Made by a program: the position numbers and the translations under genes. This document shows positions 1 to 11,893 of a stretch of DNA of 64,000 bases, in pieces. Below the pieces are notes generated by a model. The model made no database searches. It worked only from the letters and a program-made list of their open reading frames with translations, and had not been told where the DNA came from. Location: positions 29,020,742 through 29,084,741 of the forward strand of contig NC_049979.1 of NCBI RefSeq assembly GCF_000003815.2, written 5' to 3'. This stretch comes from Branchiostoma floridae (taxonomy: Eukaryota; Chordata; Leptocardii; Amphioxiformes; Branchiostomatidae). How positions within the stretch are numbered: the first letter of the stretch is position 1; each line of letters starts with the position of its first letter.

Positions 1-25
1 TCTGTCGGAAATCAACCAACCATTG

Positions 26-290
26 GAGGGTTGTGTGGGTTGTGTGGGTATTTGATTCAAAGGCCAGAGGTACTGGGTTCGAATTCGGTCATGCTACCGA
101 CCCTGTGCCCTTGGACATGACACTACCCAACTCTACCCAGGTGTAAACGAATGCGTACTTGACTTCGGCTGGGGAGGTAAAAGGCGGTACAAGGAGAGGG
201 TTGGGCTCCACCTTCCAATACCGTGGCCTAGACATAGTGGATAACAACCCCACTGCCACTACGGCTTAGAACAGGCTACCTTTGCCTTCT
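26..290 (+). repeat. tRNA-derived SINE
   Basis: B-box GGGTTCGAATTC at 75-86 is followed by the family's conserved body: CCTGTGCCCTTGG, then CCCAGGTGTAAA, GACTTCGGCTGGGGAGGTAA, GGAGAGGGTTGGGCTCCACC and GATAACAACCCCACTGCC. About a dozen other copies in this window share this body. It is immediately followed by the dispersed hairpin motif at 292-362. Confidence 0.85.
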
Positions 291-291
291 G

Positions 292-362
292 TCTGCATCT
301 GTATCTGTATCTACATAGCCGGCATAACCGCCCTTCGGCGTAACACACCAGCTTCGTAGGCT
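292..362 (+). repeat. Dispersed hairpin motif (same as the satellite spacer)
   Basis: Repeated GTATCT units lead into TAGCCGGCATAACCGCCC and TTCGGCGTAACACACCAGC. It matches 46257-46320 and, reverse-complemented, the spacers of the compound satellite at 56174-57169. CGCCCTTCGGCG can form a short stem. Confidence 0.8.
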
Positions 363-779
363 GGACGTCCTAACCTAATATCTATCTGCAAGTATCCTTA
401 AAACTATCCTGCGAAGATGCCCCTGCTGTGCTTTGTGATAACAAATTCCACTCTACGGTGGTTCTTGGAAAATACGAATTTTTGAACACATCAATCCTAG
501 GCTGGTGACTCTTGTACTTGAAAGCATGACTATTACTTGTTCTTTTGAGCTGATATTTTTCTCCATAGTATGTGGCATTAAGGTACTAACTTGAGTGCAG
601 TGCCACGTTGTCCTTGTCTGTCTTAATCAAAGGATATATGGGATATATTTTAAAAACAACCATCGTGACCATTTGATCACAGCGTGGGCGTTGCAAAGAA
701 AAATTGTACATTCCCTAATGTGCCATCATGTTGTTTGGGGACAAAATAGGTAATCACACCGGGACTGTCGTAACTTTCA

Positions 780-870
780 ATCACGTTACGTGTCCCACTA
801 AGGCCACAGCAAGTAAATTTTATGGATGACATCCGCGTGCTCATTGATTTTCGCCTCATTTCAGAAAAAA
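780..870. repeat. Dispersed repeat containing ATGGATGACATCCGCG
   Basis: GGCCACAGCAAGTAAATTTT followed by ATGGATGACATCCGCG recurs inverted at 1309-1345 and in part at 33880-33925. Shorter ATGGATGACATC matches lie at about 16275 and 51910. No coding role is seen. Confidence 0.6.
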
Positions 871-1044
871 AAACAAGAATTTTTCTTTTTCTTCAGGGAT
901 GGTCAGATAAACCAAAATGGGTAAATCGGTTGTCTTGTAACCTAATAAAATGTATTTAGAATTGACACTAGAGAGGTAGCCTTGACTGTAGTTGCAGAAG
1001 TGAAACTTGCTGGATACATTTAAAAGTGGCACCAATATGGAAGC

Positions 1045-1345
1045 CATGAGTGTAGTTGCCAACATGGTTGGTGATACCAGACTACCACACTAGGGTCACT
1101 TTTACTATACTAGTGCATTTATATACAGAAATGAATGCCTTGTTGGTTTTTATGCCCTATTTTGTCACGTCAATTGTTGTTACAACGTTTAACGTTTATG
1201 TTGTCTACTTTGAAAATTTGCCATCATGTTTTTGTATACCCATCTTGTTTTTTTCGCCCTCTCTCATTATTTTAGCAGTCTGTAGAAGATGTAGAGTAAA
1301 GTAGAGAATGGCATCCATAAAATTTACTTGTTGTGGCCTAATGAG
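1045..1345. repeat. Diverged dispersed repeat, copy A
   Basis: GAGTGTAGTTGCCAACAT and TTGTCTACTTTGAAAAT correspond to blocks in the same order at 8055-8280. The end (1309-1345) is the inverted copy of the 797-834 motif. ORFs in it do not resemble a known protein. Confidence 0.5.
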
Positions 1346-1810
1346 ATTTCTTAATGATATCCGGAAATACCAATCAGAGTATGCAGAACCTGCTCCAACT
1401 ATAGTTGATGAAGACCGGAAAGCTATACCGAATCACATATATACGAACATCTCCAATGATATCACATTTGGATGCGGAGGCAACGTCTCATTTATTGCTG
1501 GAATCATATATTATATATGAATTACGGGGACGTCGAGACGGTAGCAGCTGCCCATTTGTAACGGGGATTTTGTTTAAGGGCACGTCAACTTGTCCTCCGG
1601 TGAACTCACTTAGAGGCATTCCATGTCGATATATCAAGGTCCTGAATGTAGGTTTTGAGATCGTCTGAATAGGTGGTGGGTATGCATACTAGCCAGGATT
1701 TATAGTGTTTAGGTATGTAATGCACACCTTTGAGTTTAGAACCACATTGTTAACACCCCAATCTCTATCTGACTATGCATTTGTCTATCTATATAAACAT
1801 ACGTAAATAC

Positions 1811-1832
1811 ACCACACACACACACACACACA

Positions 1833-1892
<60 letters not shown>
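1811..1892. repeat. (CA)n microsatellite
   Basis: About 80 bp of CA dinucleotide with one CTCA interruption. Confidence 0.97.
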
Positions 1893-1893
<1 letters not shown>

Positions 1894-2630
1894 TTATTAA
1901 TACTTATAATGTTTAGAATATTAGTATAGTTTCGTGTGGGATATGGTTCTTTAAATATATTTTCTTTGTTTGCCCCATTGATCTCGATTTTGTTCTGTCA
2001 TGTCCACCGCATTAAACAGGTGCATTGAGCTACAGGAACATTCCTAGGAAATCGCAGTGTTGGCTCTAAAAATCCTGCAAAGTGCCTTGGTTGAAGCGTG
2101 CTCAGAACACGCAAACAGTAGTAGTTGCAGTTGTTGATATATCACCGAGGCAACTAGAGTGCCAACATATATCATTTGGTATCAGATCTAGACATTTACA
2201 ACCAGGATAAATGAAAGCGAGTGAAAAACCTAACTCTGGTTTCAAAATACCCAAAGCTAATACCCGTAGCTTCGTAGGTAATGGCGGTAGCTCATGATCA
2301 TGTGGTAAGAGTACCTAGATCATGGGAAAGGAAACAAGACTTGGACGCGACAAAAAGATGTCTCACTTGAGTTCTTGGTTTCTGCTTTATAATGAAACAT
2401 GAGCAGAATAAGGCAATGTTATTGTCTTCCCAAAAATAAATTTTCAATTTTTTTCCGGAGTTAGATTGTCATTCCTGATTTATCATATCGCCTATTTATT
2501 TTCATATTAATTTCATGCACTAAGCTTTTATAAAAAGGCCCTTCCTCAAAAATGCCCTCGTACCTGGCTAAATTGGTAGTTTAACCTTCCATTGTTTTTC
2601 TTATCAATGAATTAAGAAAGAATGGAACTG
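1893..2630. other. Non-coding, nothing recognised
   Basis: AT-rich sequence with no long ORF and no repeat that I could match elsewhere in the window. Confidence 0.5.
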
Positions 2631-2639
2631 TAACGACTT

Positions 2640-2755
2640 ACGGCCTCAAAAAGGCAATAAAACAACAATTTTCTTCTTCCTGGCCTTTGTATGTGGTACT
2701 CTTAGAATACGAACTTAAGTGCAGTGGCAGATTGTCTGCCTTAGGGAAAAATAAA
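2640..2755 (+). repeat. SINE 3' tail fragment
   Basis: GGCCTCAAAAAGGCAAT, then CCTTTGTATGTGGTACT and AAGTGCAGTGGCAGATTGTC match the tail of the SINE copy at 14525-14840. Confidence 0.6.
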
Positions 2756-2984
2756 ACACATATGTACATGGATTTCCGACAGCACAGACAAGCAATTGAT
2801 TCTCTCAACCTCCTTGATTCTCTAAATCCGTTTTTCCCTAAGTACTTAAGCCGTTCCGATTTCACATACTTTGTCCCTAATTTCTTGTAAGCCTATTGGA
2901 CAAAGCTGGACATGCAATACGGCTTACCAGAACCGCAAATCAATCTTTAGAGAGCTCCAGTTTTCCGTCCAAAGCACCTCTTTA

Positions 2985-3400
2985 CTCTGTGATCTTCTAC
3001 CGCTCTTGACTGTCCAATACAATTAGCACTTCAACCAATGAGAGAATGGCAATCATCCACATAGCTAATGAGAGGGTGGCTGCGAGTCGGTCATGTCTTT
3101 GAATGTTTATTTTTTTTGCTTTTCACGTATTTACCTTGTGATCTTCCACAGCTCCTGACTGTCCATCACAATTAGCAGTTGAGCCAATGGGAAAATAGCG
3201 ATTAATCGTATATCCAATGAGAGAGTGGCTGCGAGTCCGTGATAGATTTGTATGTTTATGTTTTTCCTTGCACCACAGCTCTTGACTGTCCATCACAATT
3301 AGCAGTTTGACCAATGGGAGAATGTCAATAGATCGTTTCGCCAATGAGAGAGCAGCTTCGACTTCGATTTGCATGTTTGTGGTTTTTCTTTTTTGCATTT
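2985..3400. repeat. Three tandem CCAAT-rich units (about 130-150 bp)
   Basis: Each unit carries CTTGACTGTCCATCACAATT-type sequence (2990s, about 3150, about 3280), then two C(C)AATGRGAGA motifs about 35 bp apart and GGCTGCGAGTCSGTGAT. The array contains five CCAATG motifs. It is followed at 3418-3436 by a GC box and TATAAAG. Confidence 0.8.
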
Positions 3401-3414
3401 CTATTTTTTGACGG

Positions 3415-3440
3415 AGGTGGGCGGGACTATAAAGTGATGG
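3415..3440 (+). promoter_or_regulatory. GC-box plus TATA-like motif after a CCAAT array
   Basis: GGTGGGCGGGACTATAAAG follows the CCAAT-bearing tandem units. This is the order of a classical promoter. No ORF that I recognise lies downstream, so function is speculative. Confidence 0.25.
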
Positions 3441-4035
3441 ATGCAAGACTTTACATACTTGTAATGCCTTTCCCAGTTAGGCGAGAAATATTTACCTAAC
3501 CGCTCAATCATAACCGACATACTCAAGTTAGCAACCTAACCTTTCTCTGAAATAACTCGCAAAACTAATATTATGATCACGACGCCACTAAAGCCATGCC
3601 GTCCGGTAGGATTTCACGTCGTTCGACTCTGGACGGGAGAAACCCCAGAGGAAGACGCCAAACTGTCCGCCATAATCTTGACTGATGGCGCGAGCTGAAA
3701 TGGCTGGATGAAGTACGTTACTGAGGGAACTCATCTTAGAAATCCAACCATTGATCAAGCATCTCCCGTGGCTGTCAGTGGGCATAGTTATCCGCCGACT
3801 TTCCCTGTGCCATCTCTGGGCTTCTAGAAAATCCATCATGCGAGACGGAGGACGGCAAGGCAATGTTTGAAACACTTAGGCGTTTTGGCAGAGTTTCAGA
3901 ACTCAAGGATTTCACATCCTCCAAACAGTCGTAAAATACTGGCCGAATGGGCTGCATCGTTGTCGACTGTGGTCAGTGCGAGGAATATCAACTAGATGTA
4001 TATACCTGCGAATAAGTTTGTTTACATAGTACGTA
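3441..4035. other. Non-coding, nothing recognised
   Basis: No recognised ORF or repeat. Two short overlapping minus-strand ORFs at 3588-3957 have no family features. Confidence 0.4.
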
Positions 4036-4212
4036 ACGTTAGTTTACCTTTCTCCGTGGGGTAACCTACAAGTATTTCCGTTGTTAAACGGGGTATTTAG
4101 AGATATCAAGTCGACGAACGGTGATTTCAAACTGCACTATTTTGAAGATATTCAATGTTTTCAAACAACAACGAGAATGGGTTACCCCACGGATAAAGGT
4201 GAACTAATAATG
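4036..4212. mobile_element. Fold-back MITE (GGTAACCTATATCC family), copy 1
   Basis: Inverted ends are AGTTTACCTTTCTCCGTGGG (left) and CCCACGGATAAAGGTGAACT (right). The palindromic core is partly decayed. It keeps the TATCAAGTCGACGAACGG block shared with the other copies. Confidence 0.8.
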
Positions 4213-4329
4213 TTACTTCCTAAACGAAATAATTGGTAGGGATGTACGGTCTTGATGGTCTATACTTCAAGCAAAGGTATAAGTGGTTATCTTAAACAGA
4301 AAAATACTCCAAATTCATCAAATCCTTCT

Positions 4330-4665
4330 TGTTATTCTCCTTTAATGACAGACACACAAATGCCCCCTGCAAATCCTAAAACCCCCCACGGGGCCCAAAC
4401 CTACACAAAGAGCTATATGCCACTATAAAACCAGGACCACAGCATGTCCGGAACATGAGATACCAAAACCATTACTTCTCTTGCAGTACTTCGGGGCGCC
4501 GTTATCAAAACTGACCTTTATTTTCCTGACCCCTTCTCCTCTACCGAATGTCATCAGAATCTATCGACAGCTTCTAGAGTTATGCTGTTCACAGACAGAC
4601 AAACAAACGAGACGTAAAACGTAACCTTCTTAGCGAAGGCAATAAAAGGTGTTTGTGTGGGAACA
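4330..4665. repeat. Unclassified dispersed repeat (GCATGTCC family), copy 1
   Basis: It shares AGCATGTCCGGAACATGAGA, ATACCAAAACC, TTGCAGTAC and a later TTCTAGAGTTATGCTG block, in order, with copies at 9655, 20925, 22605, 36205 and 53285. Confidence 0.6.
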
Positions 4666-4669
4666 CTTT

Positions 4670-5890
4670 GTAGTCTTCTGCTTCGTGATATATCTGGGGT
4701 TCATTCGATGTCATATCTATTTTCAAGATGTAAACAACAAAGGGACAAAGGAACCATAGACGAATCAGTAAGAGCTTCGTATATTTCCTGAGCCAACGTT
4801 CGTAACGTAGCCATGTATCTTCCTATAGCCCATGAATGTTTATGTGTTATCGACTTAGAGCCCCTTCACTACCTGTCCCCTTTGGCTTCATCTGTCTTCA
4901 AGATGGACCACGGCGCATCACCTTACCAAGTATTCAATACTTTTAGTATCTTAAATGAAAGTCTTGGGCAGACCGTGAGAAGTAATACAGAGCATTTATT
5001 TCCCGAGGGAAGGTCTCATCGATTTTAAGAGGCACCTCTGGCTATCGAGCGTTCTTATTTTCATATCCTGAGAATCTTGTGTATCTCTCGGTGGAGATAT
5101 GGTGGTGTCTCGGCAGCCAGCGTAGCTTCAAACCTCACAGAAAAACGTGACCTGAAAGAGAGATCGTGGGCAAGCTTTTTGATTGCGTTCTACTTCTGAC
5201 CAATGCGTTCATCTGTTACCACTGACTTTAAATTCGTTAAATAGAATTTATTCATAAATCTGTCTATGTATTGCTTGGACTGATATTCAGCCAAGGTTGC
5301 CCTGTTATTGAAGGCTAGCATCAGCGTAGACCAGAACGGATAGGGTTTTGGCTAGCACAGACATTAAGATTACAGGGGGTTCTTTAAGAAAAGAAAAATA
5401 AAACAAAAGAAAACTACCCTCCTTTTAACATCCCAGAACCCATAAATTTCGGAAAATTGGGATCCTTCGTCTTCCTTTCTGTAAGAAAAAGGAGTCAAAC
5501 CCAATAAGTTACATTCTACAAACGATGTAGAGTTTGCCATTGTTTGTTATTTTATGTCACTTGCAATGAACGTAGTACGTTACATTTGATGTGCTTGAGT
5601 CGTGGCTCTCCTCGTACACTGGACCTCCGTCACGAAAGAATTGGTCAATTGTGTCTTTTGAAACAAAAATACTGCATATCAGCTAAACCGCAATATGACA
5701 CAAATTTTTCTCCCTCTTCGCATTTCTGCTAGATCACTTCGCAAACTTCTAGCATTGCTGGCTTTGAGTTTTTGCCAAAGCTCTGATTCGCTAGCATGTG
5801 GCAGCATTGAAGAACATTGGCAGATTTTGAAAACCGAGAATCAGCGCTCTCACAAAAGAAAAGCCTGGTGAGTGCTGTTAGAAGTCTAGC
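4670..5890. other. Non-coding, nothing recognised
   Basis: Short ORFs only (60-70 codons) without recognisable motifs. Confidence 0.4.
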
Positions 5891-5904
5891 GAGGACGACT
5901 ACAT

Positions 5905-6470
5905 GACATGAACTTTATTGCTCGACATTTGTACATGGCACAAAGTATGGCAACGACTGTTACACAAAGTACAAAATAGGTGTATGGAATAAGACATAAC
6001 AAGAAGGGCTAACAAGTCTTTGATATAATGTTACAATCGAGTTAGGCTAATCATGAGTTTCATTACTCTCAAGCAAAGCAGATACATTTGATACATTTGC
6101 CTATCTTTGCATTATGGGAATTGTGGCATCCAAAGATATGTGTCTGTAGCATCTGTACAAATCTGTCTGTAGCATCGAATCTCTTGAAATCTGCTGTACT
6201 GGATTCGAGAAATGTGAATAGTTCATTACGTAAAATAGCGTATCTAGAACATTCCGTTAAAAAGTGAAATTCATCTTCAATATGCTTTGGACAGAAAGGG
6301 CAAACATGTTTGCGCATTTTTGCCGTCCAAGCACGTATAGGGGTAGCTCCGACTTTCAAAATGACATGGATTGAATACAGTCGTGATGTCATCCAATCAG
6401 CGACAAGTGGCCGGGAATACCGTTGATGACGATGGTCGTGCTGATAAAATTGTAGCGAACGAATTGTGAC
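5905..6470 (-). pseudogene. LINE 3' end: C-terminus of reverse transcriptase ORF and 3'UTR
   Basis: A minus-strand ORF (6069-6392, open a little further upstream with no ATG needed) carries CPFCP, then IEDEFHFLTECSRY (C31, C34, H43, C48 counted from the first Met). This is the CCHC-like finger found after the RT domain in many animal non-LTR elements. Its stop is followed on that strand by a short UTR and AATAAAGTTCATGTCATG. It is a 5'-truncated, dead copy. The right flank abuts a fold-back MITE at 6498. Confidence 0.7.
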
Positions 6471-6497
6471 CTTGGATTCGGGTGACGAGAATGCAAC

Positions 6498-6740
6498 GCG
6501 CTAGTTCGCCTTTATCCTTTAGACGAGACATAGACCTTTATCCGTGGGCTAACCTATATCCGTTGCTTTAAAAAAAGGCCATTCGGGAATATGAAGGCGA
6601 CAGACAATGGTTTCAAACTATTTAACTGCAATATGTTGAAAATATTGCAATTTAAGACCATCGTCCGTTTAATTGATATCCCGAATACCTTGGTTTTAAA
6701 GCAACGGATATAGGTTACCCCGTGGATAAAGGTGACCCAG
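6498..6740. mobile_element. Fold-back MITE (GGTAACCTATATCC family), copy 2
   Basis: The left TTTATCCGTGGGCTAACC and right GGATATAGGTTACCCCGTGG arms pair over most of the element. The left terminus is partly duplicated (CCTTTATCC occurs twice, at about 6509 and 6535). Confidence 0.85.
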
Positions 6741-8050
6741 CATTCTGAGCATCATTGGCATCTGTCATATCGGTACAATGCTATCATCACGTACATGCTA
6801 CGGTGCAAAACAACCATGGAACATGGTCCTCTATATTACACGCTCACGTAACGCATTGGAGGTTGCAGCACAGAGACTCCAGTATTTAGAGTAAAGTTAC
6901 CAGCAGAAACTGAACAAACTTTCTTGTAAACTCGGTGTGAACAGGCCTAAAGAACAGAGGACTAGAGGCAGAAGAGCAAGAAAACTAAGAGCTAAGGGAA
7001 CACAACCTTGTTTCCCGTAGGCCTTACTATCCTTGCCAAATTTTCATACCCTATAGTTGATAACATTTTAGCGATTTTACCAATGCCTTCAATCAAGCTT
7101 AAATTCTATGACGATACTAACACATATAACGTTATCTACATATATATATATAACGTGACACAATATAGATGCTATTTGGATTGCTAAAATCTCTCTGTTT
7201 TATGATACGATTTTAATGCCTTGTATTTCTAAATAGTATTACATCAATTCGGCCTATTGGCTGCAACAGTTGGGTTGGACACTCTGTGTTTTTTCTCGAA
7301 TAAATCATAGATAAATTTCTCAGTTTTAAGTCAATTCAGTGGCAGGGATAGTTGTAAATATAAGATAAATGCCCTTCAGGACGAAATTTCATAATATTCT
7401 TTAAGTAGATTTGCACACTGATACGACTGACAACCTATTTTTGGTTTGTTCTGTAATAGGATAGTCTCAGAAGATCCTATCTGTCACGATGAGACCATAT
7501 TATCCTGGTAAGAACTTATATAAGTCTATTTCAATTGCATTATTCTAGGTGCATTTAGGTTAAGTGCCGCTAAGATAATTGAGGCTATCTGCATTTACTT
7601 TGAAGGTCGAAGTACTTGTTGAGCACCCAGCACAATTCGACACCGGTACTTAATACTGGTACATTCTTTGAGCACTCTCGAGTTGGTAATTTTCTACATA
7701 CGGATCGTTTCGTCTTGTCTATTGAGATAGCTCCTTTATAATTTGAGTGTCGGATTTGCATGAGGTAATGCGGAGATCGCGAGTACAAATAACATGACCC
7801 AAATACCATACTGAGATATATATTCTCTAAAAGATAGGTACAAATAATGTTGCAAATCTAGTAATAACTCCTACTTATCTGTCATTTTTCACCACTTACA
7901 ACAAATCCAGCGCATTTCTGCCTGATTTGAAAAGAAAAAGAAACTAGAGTTCCACGACCCCATACAGTAATCAATTATGTTCCCTCACGAGATGTTCAAA
8001 GTGTCAGAAAATTAATACCAAGAATGGGAAGACATGTCGTGTGTGCCAGC
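6741..8050. other. AT-rich non-coding
   Basis: Only a short (TA)n at about 7138-7152 was noted. Confidence 0.4.
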
Positions 8051-8054
8051 CTTA

Positions 8055-8285
8055 ATATTAAGTGTAGTTGCTAATATTGTCACTTTGTACACTTACTGAA
8101 CACAGGAATAGCTTGTCGGTTGTGATACCATGCATCAATTCCTGTTACTACGCTCATGATGTCTATTTTGAAAATGCAAACATCTTTTGCAAACATATTT
8201 TTTCTCATATCGTTATGTTTTTAGCTCTCGCATTAGATTTATATTCTGCAGGCGATGTCTTCCATGAAATGTATTTGCTGTAAAA
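8055..8285. repeat. Diverged dispersed repeat, copy B
   Basis: AAGTGTAGTTGCTAATATTG and GATGTCTATTTTGAAAATG correspond to 1045-1200. Confidence 0.45.
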
Positions 8286-8544
8286 ATTATTGAGTTGGAT
8301 GGTCACTGACAAAGAGTGGCCGCCATCCAAGACTGGTCAATATGGGCTGCTGTCCAACGCCTGGCGGTTGTTTTGATGGCATACCAACTATCAAAGATTA
8401 AACTGTCCAATAATTCAAGGGGGCGGTCAAGTGGCCTTCTGAAGATATCCAATATAGATTATGTCCACAAGCCGGGTGACATATGTACTCATTGGTGTCG
8501 AGTTAAGAAGGCGACTATAGCTACGCCAAAGGACCAGGGTCACA

Positions 8545-9039
8545 CTACACAAAAACAGTCCGGGAATTTCTGGGGGCTGACGCATCACAGTCCAACAGCT
8601 GGCAACCTTGGAAGATAGAAGAAGGTGAAAAAATTGATGGCATTGCTGCCCCTACGGTCGGTGAGGCTATGAGACCGGTGAGGTGAGGTGACACATCAAC
8701 GAAACCAAAGAAAGCCTTTCTTCTTTGTGAAAATTGACATTTCCAAGTCGTGTACATGAATGTTAACGTCCGGTGTGCCCGATCCTTGATATTGCCGTAA
8801 ATTCCTGGGCACGGCCGGGACATGTCAAGTTTTAGGGGTGTGCTAGGGTCCATAAATTCCCGGAAATTTGAGTTTTCGATAACAACATACATGTACCACT
8901 CGATACCAATTAATTGATTACCACAGTTCTTAGAAAACAAATATTGGCTTCTGCTGGAAGCAAGCACTGCAGACAACATACAAGGTCCCCGATCGAAGAA
9001 CCAACGGATAGGGGCGGCATGTAACCTTTGATGGTACAA
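8545..9039 (-). other. Unrecognised 164-codon open frame
   Basis: This is the longest uninterrupted ATG frame in the left half. The product has no signal peptide, repeats or motif that I recognise. It overlaps a 100-codon frame on the other strand. It may be chance or a decayed element. Confidence 0.2.
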
Positions 9040-9049
9040 GAGATCATTA

Positions 9050-9600
9050 TTTCTTTATTTCAACATATAACAACACGTCATGAAAACACACTCAAACTCA
9101 TGGCTTAGGTTAGCATCGTCATCAAAACAAAGGGCAATACGAAAGGACGTGCATTGAAACAAATACAGATAAGTAAAGCACAAGAATAATGTTGTAATAT
9201 GATATAAACCATATAGTAACAAAAATTAACATGACATGTAGGAAAGATGAAATTCATATCCAATAATTTGTAAGCAGGTGTTCCAAATCAGACTGATAAA
9301 ATGAAAGATTGGTAACTTCAATCTTTTGGTTTTTCTTTTATGAATAATTGAAAACACTGTAAAAGTTTGCCATTTGAATCCGATTGAAATGATAAACTAG
9401 TGCATTATCAGGAAGAACGTTGTAGTAAGTAACAAATCCAACCAGTTTTTCTCCTAAATTGCTGCAGTCTGAGGTACGGTATTGGGTGTAGTTGGGGCAG
9501 TACAAAAGATAATACATTCTCAAGGATGGCCACAGGTGCAACTTCGACTAGTTACTAAGCCATTATTTGTTGTTGAGCAGTCATAATGTACTCTCCATAC
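9050..9600 (-). repeat. Possible retroelement 3' end
   Basis: On the minus strand a short ORF (9338-9541) is followed by several hundred AT-rich bases and AAATAAAGAAATAATG, the layout of a LINE or transcript 3' end. No RT motif is visible, so this is tentative. Confidence 0.3.
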
Positions 9601-9654
9601 TTGATAAATTCGTTCTGTTTCCACCATACCTTTAAACTATGTGTATGGGCAATT

Positions 9655-9900
9655 ACGATTTTAAGGCTGCCAACAACACCAACAAAAAAGAAAAGAGCTA
9701 TCTACCACTCATGACCATAGCATGTCCAGAACACGATATATCAAAAACCGAAGTTCCGTTGCAGTGCTAGGGGACCCAAAAGCTAATCATTTCTTTCAAT
9801 TACACATACACTATGATACAGACAAAGAGTGAGAAGACAGGGAAAGAGAGAGAGAGCTAGAGACTATTCAAAACATAATCTTCTGCGAATTCAATTTAAC
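9655..9900. repeat. Unclassified dispersed repeat (GCATGTCC family), copy 2
   Basis: CATAGCATGTCCAGAACACG, ATCAAAAACCGAAGTTCCG and TTGCAGTGCTAGGGGACCC follow the family order. Confidence 0.6.
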
Positions 9901-10149
9901 GTTACGTAATTAAAGCATCGGCTCCTGCCACCTCAAGGACAACCTTAAAGGCGTGGGATGATTGAAGCCGTATTGATCCCAAGCCAAGGAAGCTTTTGTA
10001 AACCATTGAAAGACAAAAAGTTGCTTGTCAGCATTGTTTCACTTGCAAGTGCAGCGATAGGCACAAAACCACCACGACAGCCTTGCTAAGAAGAGTTCCA
10101 AGACCTCACGCCTCCGTTGTTTAATGGTAGTAATTTACGTTTTGACTAG

Positions 10150-10285
10150 CAAAACATGTGTTTGGCCTGTCACTTCCTGTCATTACGGTGAAAGGTTTTA
10201 GCATTACATGTGTTCGTTCATCACTTCCTGTCAATACGGTGAACGTGACTAGAATATAGAAAACGTTCTACCACTTCCTGCCAGC
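10150..10285. promoter_or_regulatory. Three CACTTCCTG (ETS-like) motifs at about 50-bp spacing
   Basis: CACTTCCTG occurs at 10171, 10222 and 10272. The first two sit in a clear 51-bp direct repeat (CATGTGTT to TACGGTGAA). ACTTCCTG is the reverse of the ETS core AGGAAGT. Whether it is regulatory or a plain tandem repeat is unknown. Confidence 0.4.
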
Positions 10286-10729
10286 CTGCAGGTTAACGAA
10301 TTTTGAAGGCCAAGTCGACCGTTACAACATTCCAGTCTCCGTTTCCACCATCTCCCCCCTCACACCCTGTATTTACAGTAGAGTGCTAAGGCCATACGAG
10401 AATACCAAAAAACGAAACCTTTCTTACACGAAGGCACTCACCTTGTTTGAAAGGTTTGCCAGATACACTGATACGCACGCAAAATATTGTTTATATAGTT
10501 GTTGGCTTGTCTTACAACTGAGATTTCAGTGCAACGTTCTTCGTGACTACGTTAGCTTTGATCAGTGAAATGGAGAACGCAGCTCGGTATCTCTAACTCT
10601 TTGATGTGTTTGATGTGTTATAACGCCTGCGTGAACCTCTGTTAAAGCGTAAGTGCCTGATTTCTACTGTGACTCCCAGTTTCCATACATGACTTCGTCA
10701 GACAATGTTTTCAAAGTCAGTAGAATTCT

Positions 10730-10806
10730 TTTCTCTCTCTCTCTCTCTGTCTGTATATGTATATGTATATGTGTATGTGTGTATGTATTTGCCGTGTGTG
10801 TGCGTG

Positions 10807-10863
<57 letters not shown>

Positions 10864-10883
10864 TGTATGAGTGTGCTTGCGTT

Positions 10884-10924
<41 letters not shown>
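10730..10924. repeat. Compound (TC)n(TA/TG)n microsatellite
   Basis: TC repeats pass into TATATG and a long (TG)n split by GTGTATGAGTGTGCTTGCG. The Cys/Val and His/Thr ORFs here are translations of the repeat. Confidence 0.97.
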
Positions 10925-10926
<2 letters not shown>

Positions 10927-10929
10927 ATA

Positions 10930-11885
10930 TGTGTTTCAATGTTCGAGTACTTGAGTTTGTGTTCATCCAGGAATCTGCGTGCTGATGTAACGTTAATGAT
11001 TTTCAGTTTCCCGACCCCCTAACGTCTAAACATAACGTGCTACAAACTTGCTCATATTCTGACATCTTTTGAGCTCACTCTAAGCAATCAATACGCACCT
11101 GCTTTTCTTTTGCTGACTTAATTTCCTTCGCGTTCCATCAGGTCTTAGCGGCTAGGGCATAAGAGCCTCTGTCGCAAAGTAATTTATTATCGACCTGGCG
11201 AGACTTGAAAGACGATAGCATCAAGGGAAATCAAGGGGTCAGGGGTCATCAAGATGGCCGCCTTGCTGCGGGCTCTTTGTCAGCAAAATTTGGCACAGAG
11301 CTCGTCCGTCTGTATTAACGAACTTAGGTACGAGGCCCTCTTGGGGAACTTGAAGCCGAGGATTTGGGCATGTGGGACTAATGGATTGCTGCTGTGAAAC
11401 ATTCTGGGAACTTTGCATGTCATTCGGCTCAAGGCAAATGCGCAGGAGAACGGCTCCGCTGAGATATGCAATAACCTCGTCTTTACCTGTATCAAAGGAT
11501 TGGGAATAAACAATTTAGCAACCGCGCTGCACGATTTCCCTCTCCATCAAGACATGTAACCAACTTTTAAAAAACACCACCACTGGCGCCTGAATAATGC
11601 AAAAGAGCTCTGAGCAAAGTACATGGTAATCATCAAATATGAGATAACACCAGGTCCCATGGAAACATATCCTCTTAACAGCATTGCGGTGTAGTGGAAC
11701 AGACCGTGCCTTGTGCAAGACAACCTGGCCGCAGGCAACGTAGGAAATGCGATTTAGTCGTCATGACAGCCATCATGGTGTATGGCGTGGTGAGAGAGAA
11801 TAAATAGCCTGCAACCTTCTCCTTGTTATCAACGTCCGGGACAGCGAGTGTTGTGAAACTAGCTTCTCACGACGTTTTCTATTAA
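10930..11885. other. Non-coding, nothing recognised
   Basis: Several short overlapping minus-strand ORFs (11280-11738) lack recognisable features. Confidence 0.4.
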
Positions 11886-11893
11886 GCTATTAA

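Noticed and set aside
57-100. Possible tRNA gene at the SINE B-box
   Set aside because: There is no matching acceptor or anticodon arm, and the same head recurs in many SINE copies.
10653-11022. Cys/Val-rich and His/Thr-rich ORFs
   Set aside because: They are translations of the (TG)n/(CA)n microsatellite.
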